This document shows positions 25,012 through 35,076 of a stretch of DNA of 64,000 nt, piece after piece. The stretch lies in assembly GCF_002914525.1 (NCBI RefSeq), contig NZ_LODW01000070.1, positions 248,001 to 312,000 on the forward strand. The letters are read 5' to 3'. The position numbers were made by a program, and so were the translations under genes. The notes beneath the pieces were generated by a model that saw only the letters and a list, made by a program, of their open reading frames with translations, was not told the DNA's origin and made no database searches. Numbering within the stretch: the first letter of the stretch is position 1; every line of letters begins with the position of its first letter. The stretch is from Rhizobium hidalgonense. GTDB lineage: Bacteria; Pseudomonadota; Alphaproteobacteria; Rhizobiales; Rhizobiaceae.

Positions 25012-26394
25012 ATGTCTCCGGAAGCCCCTTCGCCTCGAGAGGCGATCCTCCAGTTTCTTAACTCGCTCCAAAGCCCCGCACGCATTCTCGTCGCGATCTC
25101 GGGCGGCAGCGATTCCACCGGCCTGCTTCTCCTTCTCGATGAAGTCGTGAAGGCCGCGCCGCATCTCAAGATTTCCCTATGCGCTGCGACCGTCGATCAT
25201 GCGTTGCGCGCCGACTCCGCAGACGAGGCGCGTGAAGTCGCAGCCCTCTGCACATCGCTCGGCATTGCCCACACCATCATGACCTGGCAAGGCGACAAGC
25301 CGAAGACCGGTATCATGGCCGCAGCCCGCGAGGCGCGTTACGGCCTGCTCGCCAATGCCGCAGAAAGCGTCGCAGCCGATCTCATTGTCACCGGCCATAC
25401 ATTCGACGATCAGCGCGAAACGCTTGCCATGCGCGGCATCCGAACGGCGCAGATCTCGACCGGTATTGCCGATGCGGTGCTTTTCGACCGGCGTTTCTGG
25501 ATTTTGCGGCCGCTTCTCTTTTCCACCCGGGCGGATATCCGGGCCTTCCTGAGGGAGCGAGGTACGCGCTGGATCGACGATCCCAGCAACGAGGATATGA
25601 GGTACGAGCGCGTGCGGACGCGCCAGCGGCTTTCGGCCGATGCATCTGCGGAGCAGGACATTCGTGCCGCCTGGGAGGAGCGGCTGGCTCTTTCGTCCAG
25701 AGGCGCCGAATGGCTGGATCGTCATTTCAGGCTTCACGGCGGTTTGCTCGGGCAGGTGATGCCAGACGGGTTGAGGCAGGATCGGGCAGTACTCGACTAT
25801 GCACTGGGCCGCCTGACGGCCGTTTTCGGCGGGCAGCCGTTTGTGCCGGGCAGGGCGCAGATGGAGCGCCTTCTCCGGTTTGCCGGCGGCGGCGACCCAG
25901 GCCGGATGACGGTCGGCCGGGTGGTGTTCGATCTCAGGCGTGACGGGCTTTATTTTTCCCGCGAGACCCGGGGGACAACGCCGCTGGTATTGCAGCCGGG
26001 AGAGGCAGGGGTGTGGGATGGGAGGTTTCGTGTGCGCAATGGGTCGGCAATAGCCACAAGAATAGAAGGGCAAGCCGGCCGCTCCTCCCTCATTCCTCTC
26101 CTCGTGCTTGATCCTCGGGTCAAGCCCGAGGAGAGGAATGAGGAAGGGTGGGGTAGGGGGCTTCCCAAAGCAGCATGGAGACGCGCCATGGCCTCGGCAC
26201 CGGTCTTGTCCGCCGACAAAGCCCCATTATCTCCGGAAACCGCCGGGGCAATCGGCCTCACGCCCTATTTCGCACCCTTCGACCGCTTTTTGACACGATT
26301 TGATTTCATCTTTGCCAACAGGCTTTCGGCGGTTTTCGCGACGGCGCCCTATGCGAGGCCGCCTTTAAGAAGTATTGACGGAAAAACCATCTGA
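25012..26394 (+). CDS. tilS: tRNA(Ile)-lysidine synthetase TilS with inserted repeat peptide
   Basis: 460 residues. N-type ATP-pyrophosphatase with the PP-loop SGGSDS at residues 30-35 and the DHALRADSADEA and TGHTFDDQ segments of the active site. TilS converts C34 of tRNA-Ile(CAU) to lysidine so that it reads AUA. The C-terminal part contains an in-frame palindromic repeat encoding roughly residues 359-377 (LLVLDPRVKPEERNEEGW), inserted between segments of the C-terminal region; the frame is kept, so the enzyme is probably functional. Eleven bases separate it from cpoB. Confidence 0.93.
   Translation: MSPEAPSPREAILQFLNSLQSPARILVAISGGSDSTGLLLLLDEVVKAAPHLKISLCAATVDHALRADSADEAREVAALCTSLGIAHTIMTWQGDKPKTGIMAAAREARYGLLANAAESVAADLIVTGHTFDDQRETLAMRGIRTAQISTGIADAVLFDRRFWILRPLLFSTRADIRAFLRERGTRWIDDPSNEDMRYERVRTRQRLSADASAEQDIRAAWEERLALSSRGAEWLDRHFRLHGGLLGQVMPDGLRQDRAVLDYALGRLTAVFGGQPFVPGRAQMERLLRFAGGGDPGRMTVGRVVFDLRRDGLYFSRETRGTTPLVLQPGEAGVWDGRFRVRNGSAIATRIEGQAGRSSLIPLLVLDPRVKPEERNEEGWGRGLPKAAWRRAMASAPVLSADKAPLSPETAGAIGLTPYFAPFDRFLTRFDFIFANRLSAVFATAPYARPPLRSIDGKTI
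26088..26143. repeat. Palindromic repeat element inside the tilS coding region
   Basis: Perfect 17-bp arms at 26088-26104 and 26127-26143 enclose a 22-base loop. The adjoining CTCGGGTCAAGCCCGAG forms a competing hairpin. It shares ATTCCT, CTCGGG...CCCGAG and GGAATGAGG with the element between sqdB and sqdD. The reading frame passes through without stop, and the encoded peptide (DPRVKPEERNEEGW) is of the type such elements add to alphaproteobacterial proteins. Confidence 0.85.
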
Positions 26395-26491
26395 CCTGGG
26401 GGATCGCCTTGGCAATCGCACGGCGCAACCCTATGTTAGAAACGAATAAGACGGTCGCCATGAGGCGGCTGTTCCAGTGCTGGGGAGTTCA

Positions 26492-28423
<1,932 letters not shown>

Positions 28424-28444
28424 GCGGTTGGCACGATCTTGAAC

Positions 28445-28484
28445 AAAGGCCGAATTTTCCCCAGCGGAAGGTCCGGCCTTTTCT
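28445..28484 (+). terminator. Rho-independent terminator after ftsH
   Basis: The arms AAAGGCCG and CGGCCTTT, separated by about 21 bases, end in TTTTCT, 20 bases after the ftsH stop. Confidence 0.65.
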
Positions 28485-28667
28485 ATTGGTAACGGGATAT
28501 AATCATTTTTCTTGCTAATTTACGTGCCGATCGCCGCATTTTGTGGCATTCCGCTGAATTGAGGCAAGCATGATTCACGCTCCTGGATCGACGACATTCC
28601 ATGGAAGCCGGACTAGCTTGGAATGGTGCGCTGCCTTGAATGGCGCGCGGAAAGCGCAGGAGTGCAG

Positions 28668-30020
28668 ATGAAGAGACGCTATTTCGGTACGGACGGCATA
28701 CGCGGCCAATCCAACGTCTTCCCGATGACGCCGGATCTCGCCATGCGGGTCGGCATTGCCGCCGGTACGATCTTCCGCCGCGGCAATCACCGCCACCGCG
28801 TCGTCATCGGCAAGGATACGCGCCTCTCCGGTTATATGCTTGAGAACGCCATGGTCGCAGGCTTCACCGCTGCCGGTCTGGATGCCTTTATTCTCGGCCC
28901 GATTCCGACGCCTGCCGTCGCCATGCTGACGCGCTCGCTGCGCTGCGATATCGGCGTGATGATCTCGGCTTCGCACAATCCTTATGAGGATAACGGCATC
29001 AAGCTCTTCGGCCCTGATGGTTACAAGCTTTCCGACGATCTCGAAGCCGAGATCGAGGATCTGCTCGAAAAGGACCTGAACGCGCAGCTTGCCAAATCCG
29101 ACGATATCGGGCGCGCCAAGCGCGTCGATGGCGTGCATGACCGCTATATCGAACATGCCAAACGGACTTTGCCGCGCGACGTGACGCTGCAGGGGCTGAG
29201 GATTGCGATCGACTGCGCCAATGGTGCTGCCTACAAAGTGGCGCCTGCCGTGCTCTGGGAACTCGGCGCCGAAGTCGTCACCATCGGCAATGAGCCGAAT
29301 GGCACCAACATCAATCTTAATTGCGGCTCCACCAGCCCGGTGGCGCTGCAGAAGAAGGTCGACGAGGTGCGTGCCGATATCGGCATTGCGCTCGATGGCG
29401 ATGCGGACCGTGTCATCATCGTCGACGAAAACGGCTCGATCGTCGACGGCGACCAGCTGATGGCCGTCATCGCCGAGAGCTGGGCCGAGAACCAGCAGCT
29501 GCGCGGCAACGGCATTGTCGCCACCGTGATGTCCAATCTCGGCCTAGAGCGCTTCCTCGACGAGCGCGGCATGGCGCTTGCCCGAACGCGGGTCGGCGAC
29601 CGCTACGTCGTCGAGCATATGCGCCAGCACAACTACAATGTCGGCGGCGAGCAATCGGGCCACATCGTGCTTTCTGACTACGGTACGACCGGCGACGGTC
29701 TGGTCGCAGCGCTGCAGATCCTGGCTGCGGTGAAGCGGACCGGGCGGACCGTCAGCGAGGTCTGCCGCCGCTTCGAGCCGGTGCCGCAGCTCCTGCGCAA
29801 TGTCCGCATCAGCGGCGGCAAACCGCTGGAGGATCTCCAGGTGCAGAAGGCGATCGCCGATGCCGAAACCGAGCTCGCCAAGAACGGCCGCCTCGTCATC
29901 CGCCCCTCGGGCACCGAGCCGCTGATCCGCGTCATGGCCGAGGGTGACGACCGCGCCCAGATCGAGCGCATCGTTAACGAGCTGATCGGCACGATCTCGA
30001 ACGTGCGCACCGCCGCCTGA
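28668..30020 (+). CDS. glmM: Phosphoglucosamine mutase GlmM
   Basis: 450 residues from ATG 28668 (MKRRYFGTDGIRG, the family start); 15 upstream in-frame codons are excluded. Isomerises glucosamine-6-phosphate to glucosamine-1-phosphate for UDP-GlcNAc, feeding peptidoglycan and LPS. Active-site phosphoserine S102 in ISASHNPYEDNG, Mg2+ loop DGDADR near 243, sugar-binding GGEQSGH near 325 and phosphate-binding RPSGTEPLIR near 420 are all intact. Confidence 0.98.
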   Translation: MKRRYFGTDGIRGQSNVFPMTPDLAMRVGIAAGTIFRRGNHRHRVVIGKDTRLSGYMLENAMVAGFTAAGLDAFILGPIPTPAVAMLTRSLRCDIGVMISASHNPYEDNGIKLFGPDGYKLSDDLEAEIEDLLEKDLNAQLAKSDDIGRAKRVDGVHDRYIEHAKRTLPRDVTLQGLRIAIDCANGAAYKVAPAVLWELGAEVVTIGNEPNGTNINLNCGSTSPVALQKKVDEVRADIGIALDGDADRVIIVDENGSIVDGDQLMAVIAESWAENQQLRGNGIVATVMSNLGLERFLDERGMALARTRVGDRYVVEHMRQHNYNVGGEQSGHIVLSDYGTTGDGLVAALQILAAVKRTGRTVSEVCRRFEPVPQLLRNVRISGGKPLEDLQVQKAIADAETELAKNGRLVIRPSGTEPLIRVMAEGDDRAQIERIVNELIGTISNVRTAA

Positions 30021-30044
30021 TCCTGTGACAATAGATTACTGAAG

Positions 30045-30072
30045 AAGCCGGTGCGCATGCGCCGGCTTTTTC
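30045..30072 (+). terminator. Rho-independent terminator after glmM
   Basis: AAGCCGGTGCG pairs with CGCCGGCTT, followed by TTTTC, 25 bases after the glmM stop. Confidence 0.85.
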
Positions 30073-30185
30073 GTCATGCGCGTTCGGTTCAGCCAGATTC
30101 TATAGTCGCTGAAGGCCGAATTCTTATCGCTGCGATCGCTGTTTTTCTTTCAGGAGTATCTGCAAAATACGGTAAATAATCGTGG

Positions 30186-30201
30186 TTAAGCAGCTTTTAA
30201 C
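30186..30201 (+). promoter_or_regulatory. Full CtrA consensus box (TTAA-N7-TTAAC)
   Basis: TTAA at 30186-30189, exactly seven bases, then TTAAC at 30197-30201. This is the complete CtrA consensus, 85 bases upstream of the outer membrane protein gene. Cell-cycle control is inference from the motif. Confidence 0.6.
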
Positions 30202-30285
30202 GTTTCCCCTTCATTATCCATCCGAAGCGTATCAGTTTGGCAGCGACTTCAGCCTGCCGACCCAACGGATTTTGGAGTGGGATCC

Positions 30286-31122
30286 ATGAAAAGAAGCTTG
30301 TCCGGCATCTTCGCCGCATTGTTGATCGCGACAAACGCCTATTCCGCGGACCTCGCCCCTGCCGAGCCGATCCCGGAGCAGCCGCCCGAGGTGACGGTCA
30401 CTGAAGCGACCGGCTGGTATCTGCGCGGCGATGTCGGTTATGCCTTCACCGATCTGCGCGGAGCGCGTTATTTCCAGGGCAGCAACGCCACCGAAGTCGA
30501 TTTTGACGATGCAGACCTCGACGACGCATGGACGATCGGCGGCGGTGTCGGTTATCAGATCAACAGCTATCTGCGCACCGATCTGACCTTCGACTATTTG
30601 ACGCAGGCTGATTTCAAAGGCTCGACGGTCGGACAGTGCGGCTTCCCCCTGGTGGATTGCACGTCGAGCGACCGCTCTTCGCTGACCGCCTATACGCTGC
30701 TTGCCAACGCCTACGTCGATCTCGGCACCTACGGCTATGTCACGCCCTACGTCGGCGCCGGTATCGGTGGTTCCTACGTCAAGTGGAAGAACCTGCGAAA
30801 CGTCGCCTGCGCCGATGACGGCAGCTTCTGCGATGACCAGGTCACCCATGGCGGCAAGGGCAACTGGCGCTTTACTTACGCCCTCATGGCCGGCGCCTCG
30901 ATCGACGTCACCTGCAACGTCAAGGCCGATGTCGGCTACCGCTATCTACATATCGACGGCGGCAACATGTTCGGATACGCCCAAAACGGCGGCCCTGGCC
31001 GCGACAAGGGTCTCAGCGTCCACGAAGCCCGCGTCGGCGCCCGCTATCTGTTCGGCGGCTGCGCCCAGGCGAGCTACGAACCGCCGCCGGAAATCCCGCT
31101 GCAGCCGGCGGTCTACAAGTAA
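30286..31122 (+). CDS. Outer membrane beta-barrel protein
   Basis: 278 residues from ATG 30286 (GGAG ten bases ahead). A signal peptide (LSGIFAALLIATNAYSA) precedes a small barrel of the Omp25/OmpA-like kind: alternating aromatic strands such as GWYLRGDVGYAFTDL, SYLRTDLTFDYLTQADF, YGYVTPYVGAGIGGSYVKW and VKADVGYRYLHIDGG, ending in a strand with HEARVGARYLFGG. Four cysteines in loops may pair. A CtrA box upstream and the TolQRAB-Pal genes nearby fit an envelope role, but its specific function is unknown. Confidence 0.85.
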   Translation: MKRSLSGIFAALLIATNAYSADLAPAEPIPEQPPEVTVTEATGWYLRGDVGYAFTDLRGARYFQGSNATEVDFDDADLDDAWTIGGGVGYQINSYLRTDLTFDYLTQADFKGSTVGQCGFPLVDCTSSDRSSLTAYTLLANAYVDLGTYGYVTPYVGAGIGGSYVKWKNLRNVACADDGSFCDDQVTHGGKGNWRFTYALMAGASIDVTCNVKADVGYRYLHIDGGNMFGYAQNGGPGRDKGLSVHEARVGARYLFGGCAQASYEPPPEIPLQPAVYK

Positions 31123-31142
31123 GCTCAATTCTTCTCCATCAG

Positions 31143-31169
31143 AAAGCCGCCCGCCCGGGCGGCTTTTTG
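31143..31169 (+). terminator. Rho-independent terminator after the outer membrane protein gene
   Basis: AAAGCCGCCC and GGGCGGCTTT with a 4-base loop, followed by TTG, 20 bases after the stop. Confidence 0.88.
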
Positions 31170-31263
31170 CCGCGTCAATCGTGCCTGCGTCAAAATATCC
31201 TCTCTCTGCGACACTTCGATCTTGACTATGGCGTCTGCTATCCATACACACGGCGGCGGGACA

Positions 31264-31305
31264 CCCTTCCCCAACGAAGGGCTTTCTATCTGAGAGGATA
31301 GCATC
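31264..31305 (+). ncRNA. serC leader RNA element (two tandem hairpins)
   Basis: Two hairpins lie directly before serC: CCCTTC/GAAGGG (31264-31281) and CTATC/GATAG (31286-31301), the second enclosing the purine-rich ribosome binding site GAGAGGA. An alphaproteobacterial serC RNA motif with this position has been described from comparative genomics; I match it by position and shape only, without a covariance search. Probable role: control of serC translation in response to an unknown signal. Confidence 0.6.
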
Positions 31306-32484
31306 ATGGCGAAGACCGCAAAGCCGGACATCCGTCCGCACAATACTCATTTTTCTTCTGGCCCCTGCTCGAAGCGCCCCGGTTGGTCGCTCGATGCCCT
31401 TTCCGACGCGGCCCTTGGCCGTTCGCACCGCGCGAAGGTCGGCAAGACCAAGCTCAAGCAGGCCATCGACCTTACCCGTGAAATTCTCGACGTGCCGGCG
31501 GATTACCGCATCGGTATCGTTCCGGCGTCCGATACCGGCGCCGTCGAAATGGCGCTCTGGTCGCTGCTCGGCGAACGTGGCGTCGACATGCTCGCCTGGG
31601 AAAGCTTCGGCGCCGGCTGGGTCACCGATGTCGTCAAGCAGCTGAAGCTCAAGGATGTGCGCAGGCTCGAAGCCGGTTACGGCGAGCTTCCCGATCTCGC
31701 CGCCGTCGATTTCGATCGCGATGTCGTCTTCACCTGGAACGGCACCACGTCGGGCGTGCGCGTGCCGAACGCCGATTTCATCCCTGCCGACCGCAAGGGC
31801 CTGACGATCTGCGATGCCACCTCGGCTGCTTTCGCGCAGGAACTCGATTTCGCCAAGCTCGATGTCGTCACCTTCTCCTGGCAGAAGGTTCTGGGCGGCG
31901 AGGGCGCGCATGGCGTCATCATTCTCTCGCCGCGCGCCGTCGAGCGTCTCACCACCTATACGCCCGCCTGGCCGCTGCCGAAGATCTTCCGCATGACCTC
32001 GGGCGGCAAGTTGACGGAAGGCATCTTCCAGGGCGAGACGATCAATACGCCGTCGATGCTCTGCGTCGAGGACTATATCGATGCGCTGGTCTGGGCCAAG
32101 GGCCTCGGCGGCCTTAAGGCGCTGATTGCCCGCGCCGATGCCAATGCCAAGGTCATCCACGATTTCGTCGCGGCCAACGACTGGATCGCCAATCTCGCCG
32201 TCAAGGCGGAAACGGCCTCCAACACCTCCGTCTGCCTGAAGATCGTCGACAAGGACATCACGGCGCTTGACGACGACGGCCAGGCCGCTTTCGCCAAGGG
32301 GCTGGTCGGCCTCCTGGAAAAGGAAGGTGTGGCCTATGACGTCGGCCACTACCGCGACGCGCCATCGGGCCTGCGCATCTGGGCCGGCGCCACGATCGAG
32401 GCATCCGACATGCAGAAGCTGATGCCCTGGCTTTCCTGGGCCTTCGAAACGCAGAAGGCGCAGCTCGCTCAGGCGGCCGCCTGA
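31306..32484 (+). CDS. serC: Phosphoserine aminotransferase
   Basis: 392 residues. PLP-dependent class V aminotransferase of the longer alphaproteobacterial type; N-terminal PHNTHFSSGPCSKRPGWS, PLP-binding lysine K194 in FSWQKVLGGEGAHG. Converts 3-phosphohydroxypyruvate and glutamate to O-phosphoserine, the second step of serine synthesis. Followed by serA 145 bases downstream with a palindromic repeat in between. Confidence 0.97.
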   Translation: MAKTAKPDIRPHNTHFSSGPCSKRPGWSLDALSDAALGRSHRAKVGKTKLKQAIDLTREILDVPADYRIGIVPASDTGAVEMALWSLLGERGVDMLAWESFGAGWVTDVVKQLKLKDVRRLEAGYGELPDLAAVDFDRDVVFTWNGTTSGVRVPNADFIPADRKGLTICDATSAAFAQELDFAKLDVVTFSWQKVLGGEGAHGVIILSPRAVERLTTYTPAWPLPKIFRMTSGGKLTEGIFQGETINTPSMLCVEDYIDALVWAKGLGGLKALIARADANAKVIHDFVAANDWIANLAVKAETASNTSVCLKIVDKDITALDDDGQAAFAKGLVGLLEKEGVAYDVGHYRDAPSGLRIWAGATIEASDMQKLMPWLSWAFETQKAQLAQAAA

Positions 32485-32532
32485 CGTGATCGCATCCGGC
32501 TCCGCCGCAGGGCGGAGTCGATTCAAAGAATT

Positions 32533-32582
32533 AGAGCATGATGTCGTCCGAAAACCGCTCACACTTTTCGGCATCATGCTCT
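32533..32582. repeat. Palindromic intergenic repeat, copy 3
   Basis: Fifty bases starting AGAGCATGATG and ending CATCATGCTCT, with the same core as copies at 12801-12853 and 18924-18971. This is the most symmetric copy. It sits between serC and serA and could attenuate or process the shared transcript. Confidence 0.92.
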
Positions 32583-32629
32583 GGCATCCCTGATTCATTC
32601 ATCGCTGAACACTTTTGAAGGAGGCCACA

Positions 32630-34225
32630 ATGGCACCTCGCGTTCTCGTATCCGACGAATTGTCGGAAACCGCCGTCCAGATCTTCCGCGACCGCGGCGT
32701 CGAAGTTGATTTCGAACCGCAGCTCGGCAAGGATAAGGACCGTCTGCTCGACGTCATCGGTAAGTATGATGGTCTGGCCATCCGCTCTGCCACCAAGGTG
32801 ACGGAAAAGATCATTCAAGGGGCGACGAACCTCAAGGTTGTCGGCCGCGCCGGCATCGGTGTCGACAATGTCGATATCCCGGCCGCCTCGCGCCGCGGCA
32901 TCATCGTCATGAACACGCCCTTCGGCAATTCGATCACCACGGCCGAACATGCGATCGCGCTGATGTTCGCCGTCGCCCGCCAGCTTCCGGCAGCCGATAC
33001 CTCGACGCAGGCCGGCAAATGGGAGAAGTCGAAATTCATGGGCGTCGAAATCACCGGCAAGACGCTCGGCGTCATCGGCGCCGGCAATATCGGCTCGATC
33101 GTCTGCGCCCGCGCTATCGGCTTGAAGATGCACGTCGTCGCTTATGATCCGTTCCTCTCCAAGGAGCGCGCCGAGGAGATGGGCGTCACCAAGGTCGAGC
33201 TCGACGAGCTTTTCGCCCGGGCCGACTTCATCACGCTGCACGTGCCGATGACCGACAAGACGCGTGGCATCCTCAACAAGGAAGCGCTGGCGAAGACCAA
33301 GCCGGGCGTGCGGATCATCAACTGCGCCCGTGGCGGCCTGGTCGATGAGGCAGCCCTTGCTGAAGCCATCAAGTCCGGCCATGTCGCCGGTGCCGCCTTC
33401 GACGTTTTCGAGGTCGAGCCGGCCAAGGAAAGCCCGCTCTTCGGCCTGCCGAATGTTGTCTGCACGCCGCATCTCGGCGCCTCGACGACTGAGGCCCAGG
33501 AAAACGTCGCCCTCCAGGTGGCCGAACAGATGGCGGATTACCTCGTCAAGGGTGCGGTCTCCAACGCCATCAACATGCCGTCGATCACCGCGGAGGAAGC
33601 GCCGATCCTGAAGCCCTTCATCCGCCTTGCCGATGTGCTCGGCGCCTTCGTCGGCCAGGTCACCGAGGAGCCGATCAAGGAAATCGAAATCCTCTATGAC
33701 GGCATCACCGCCAACATGAACACGCGGGCGCTGACGAGTGCCGTGCTCGCCGGTCTCATCCGCCCGCAGGTCGCCGACGTCAACATGGTTTCGGCGCCGA
33801 TCATGGTCAAGGAAAAGGGCGTCGTGCTTTCCGAGGTCAAGCGCGACAAGACAGGTGTGTTCGATGGTTATATCAAGCTGACGGTGACGACCGAGAGCAT
33901 GACGCGTTCCGTCGCCGGCACGGTGTTTTCGGATGGCAAGCCGCGCTTCATCCAGATCAAGGGCATCAATCTCGATGCCGACGTCGGATCGCACATGATC
34001 TACATCACCAATACCGACGTTCCCGGCATGATCGGCTTCATCGGCATGACGCTTGGTACTGCGGGCGTCAATATCGCCAACTTCCAGCTCGGCCGCGACA
34101 AGCAGGGCGGCGACGCCATCGCGCTGCTCTATGTCGACGGCGAGGTGGATGACGCCGTGCTCGGTCAGCTGACAGCCCACCCGGCAATCCGCCAGGCAAA
34201 GCTGCTCACCTTTAACATCGACTGA
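32630..34225 (+). CDS. serA: D-3-phosphoglycerate dehydrogenase
   Basis: 531 residues from ATG 32630 (GGAGG ahead). Long form with an intervening domain and a C-terminal ACT domain (about 455-531, MIYITNTDVPGMIGFIGM). The NAD loop GAGNIGS is at residues 150-156; the catalytic Arg in NCARGGLVDE and His in TPHLGAST follow. First step of serine synthesis, usually feedback-inhibited by serine through the ACT domain. Confidence 0.97.
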   Translation: MAPRVLVSDELSETAVQIFRDRGVEVDFEPQLGKDKDRLLDVIGKYDGLAIRSATKVTEKIIQGATNLKVVGRAGIGVDNVDIPAASRRGIIVMNTPFGNSITTAEHAIALMFAVARQLPAADTSTQAGKWEKSKFMGVEITGKTLGVIGAGNIGSIVCARAIGLKMHVVAYDPFLSKERAEEMGVTKVELDELFARADFITLHVPMTDKTRGILNKEALAKTKPGVRIINCARGGLVDEAALAEAIKSGHVAGAAFDVFEVEPAKESPLFGLPNVVCTPHLGASTTEAQENVALQVAEQMADYLVKGAVSNAINMPSITAEEAPILKPFIRLADVLGAFVGQVTEEPIKEIEILYDGITANMNTRALTSAVLAGLIRPQVADVNMVSAPIMVKEKGVVLSEVKRDKTGVFDGYIKLTVTTESMTRSVAGTVFSDGKPRFIQIKGINLDADVGSHMIYITNTDVPGMIGFIGMTLGTAGVNIANFQLGRDKQGGDAIALLYVDGEVDDAVLGQLTAHPAIRQAKLLTFNID

Positions 34226-34253
34226 GTTTCGCCCTCCCAAGGCAAGACACGGA

Positions 34254-34284
34254 AAACCCGGCGCGGAAGGGCGCCGGGTTTTTG
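34254..34284 (+). terminator. Rho-independent terminator after serA
   Basis: AAACCCGGCGC and GCGCCGGGTTT are exact complements with a 6-base loop, followed by TTG; 29 bases after the serA stop. Confidence 0.9.
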
Positions 34285-34305
34285 CTGCATCGGGAATGGC
34301 AGAAG

Positions 34306-34569
34306 TCAGTGGTGCTTGCGTCGGCGGACCATCCGGCCGAGACGTGCGGCATCGTCCTCTGCCTTCGTGCGATGAAGAAAAGCGAGCCGGCTGTCGTCAA
34401 AACCTTGGAAGAATTCGTCCCAGGAAATTTCCTCCATCGGTTCCGAGGAGAAGTCGATGCCGACGGTTTCGCTGTCCCGGGCGTCCTTGATACGGGCGGG
34501 ATGCCCACCGCGTTTCTCGATCCAGTGTCTGATCCTGCTGTAATCCGCTGCCGTTCCGAACCTGGCCAT
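34306..34569 (-). CDS. Small hypothetical protein
   Basis: 87 residues from ATG 34569 (MARFGTAADYSRIRHWIEKR); a 23-codon upstream extension is less likely. Basic ends and an acidic middle (SSEPMEEISWDEFFQGFDD). No signal or membrane segment. I do not recognise the family, but the codon use looks genuine and the gene is convergent with serA. Possibly a small nucleic-acid-associated protein; that is a guess from charge only. Confidence 0.6.
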   Translation of the reverse strand: MARFGTAADYSRIRHWIEKRGGHPARIKDARDSETVGIDFSSEPMEEISWDEFFQGFDDSRLAFLHRTKAEDDAARLGRMVRRRKHH

Positions 34570-34756
34570 GCAACCCTCCGCAGAAATTCGATTGCGACAT
34601 TGATCACCTGCAACGCATGATGGAGGGAAATGTTCCATGGCGGTTGAATTATTGTGCGATTGATTTTCGGTTCAGCCGTCCTGCTCAAGCATTCGTTATT
34701 TTGAGAATTGGGGCCGAACCGGCATAATTCCTACGGGCTGGAAAAGGAGGATGTTT

Positions 34757-34858
34757 ATGAAGCGCTATTCATTCTCGATCATCGGACTGGCGCTCTTGAC
34801 CGCTATCATCGCCAATCCGGGCATCGCATTCGCCTGCAACAAGCTGATCGGCACCTGA
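34757..34858 (+). CDS. Small secreted or membrane peptide
   Basis: 33 codons: MKRYSFSIIGLALLTAIIAN, then a segment ending GIAFACNKLIGT. An ideal AAGGAGG sits six bases before the second ATG of ATGTTTATG. Hydrophobic signal-like core with a Cys right after the FA that would follow cleavage, so a tiny lipopeptide or small periplasmic peptide is possible. No homology could be tested; function unknown. Confidence 0.5.
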   Translation: MKRYSFSIIGLALLTAIIANPGIAFACNKLIGT

Positions 34859-35076
34859 GCCGCACCCCCCGCTTCCAAGGCGTGGCTTAGGCCGCGCCTT
34901 GCTTTCGCCGGGTATTCCAAATCCGCGATCCGAGGCCGCCCCTTGCGTCCTGATGCAATCCTTTCTATATCGGTTCCTCATCGAGAAATGGCGGCCGATC
35001 CCGCCTGATATCGGCAAATCCGCCGCAATTGCAGCGCAAGGGCGGATCGTGACCCACGCAGAATTTGGCACCACCG

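Noticed and set aside
30946..34240. Two long leftward open frames of about 550 and 569 codons
   Set aside because: Antisense shadows of the outer membrane protein, serC and serA.
34858..34912. Terminator after the 33-codon peptide gene
   Set aside because: AAGGCG/CGCCTT can pair, but the stem is short and the loop long; not strong enough to list.
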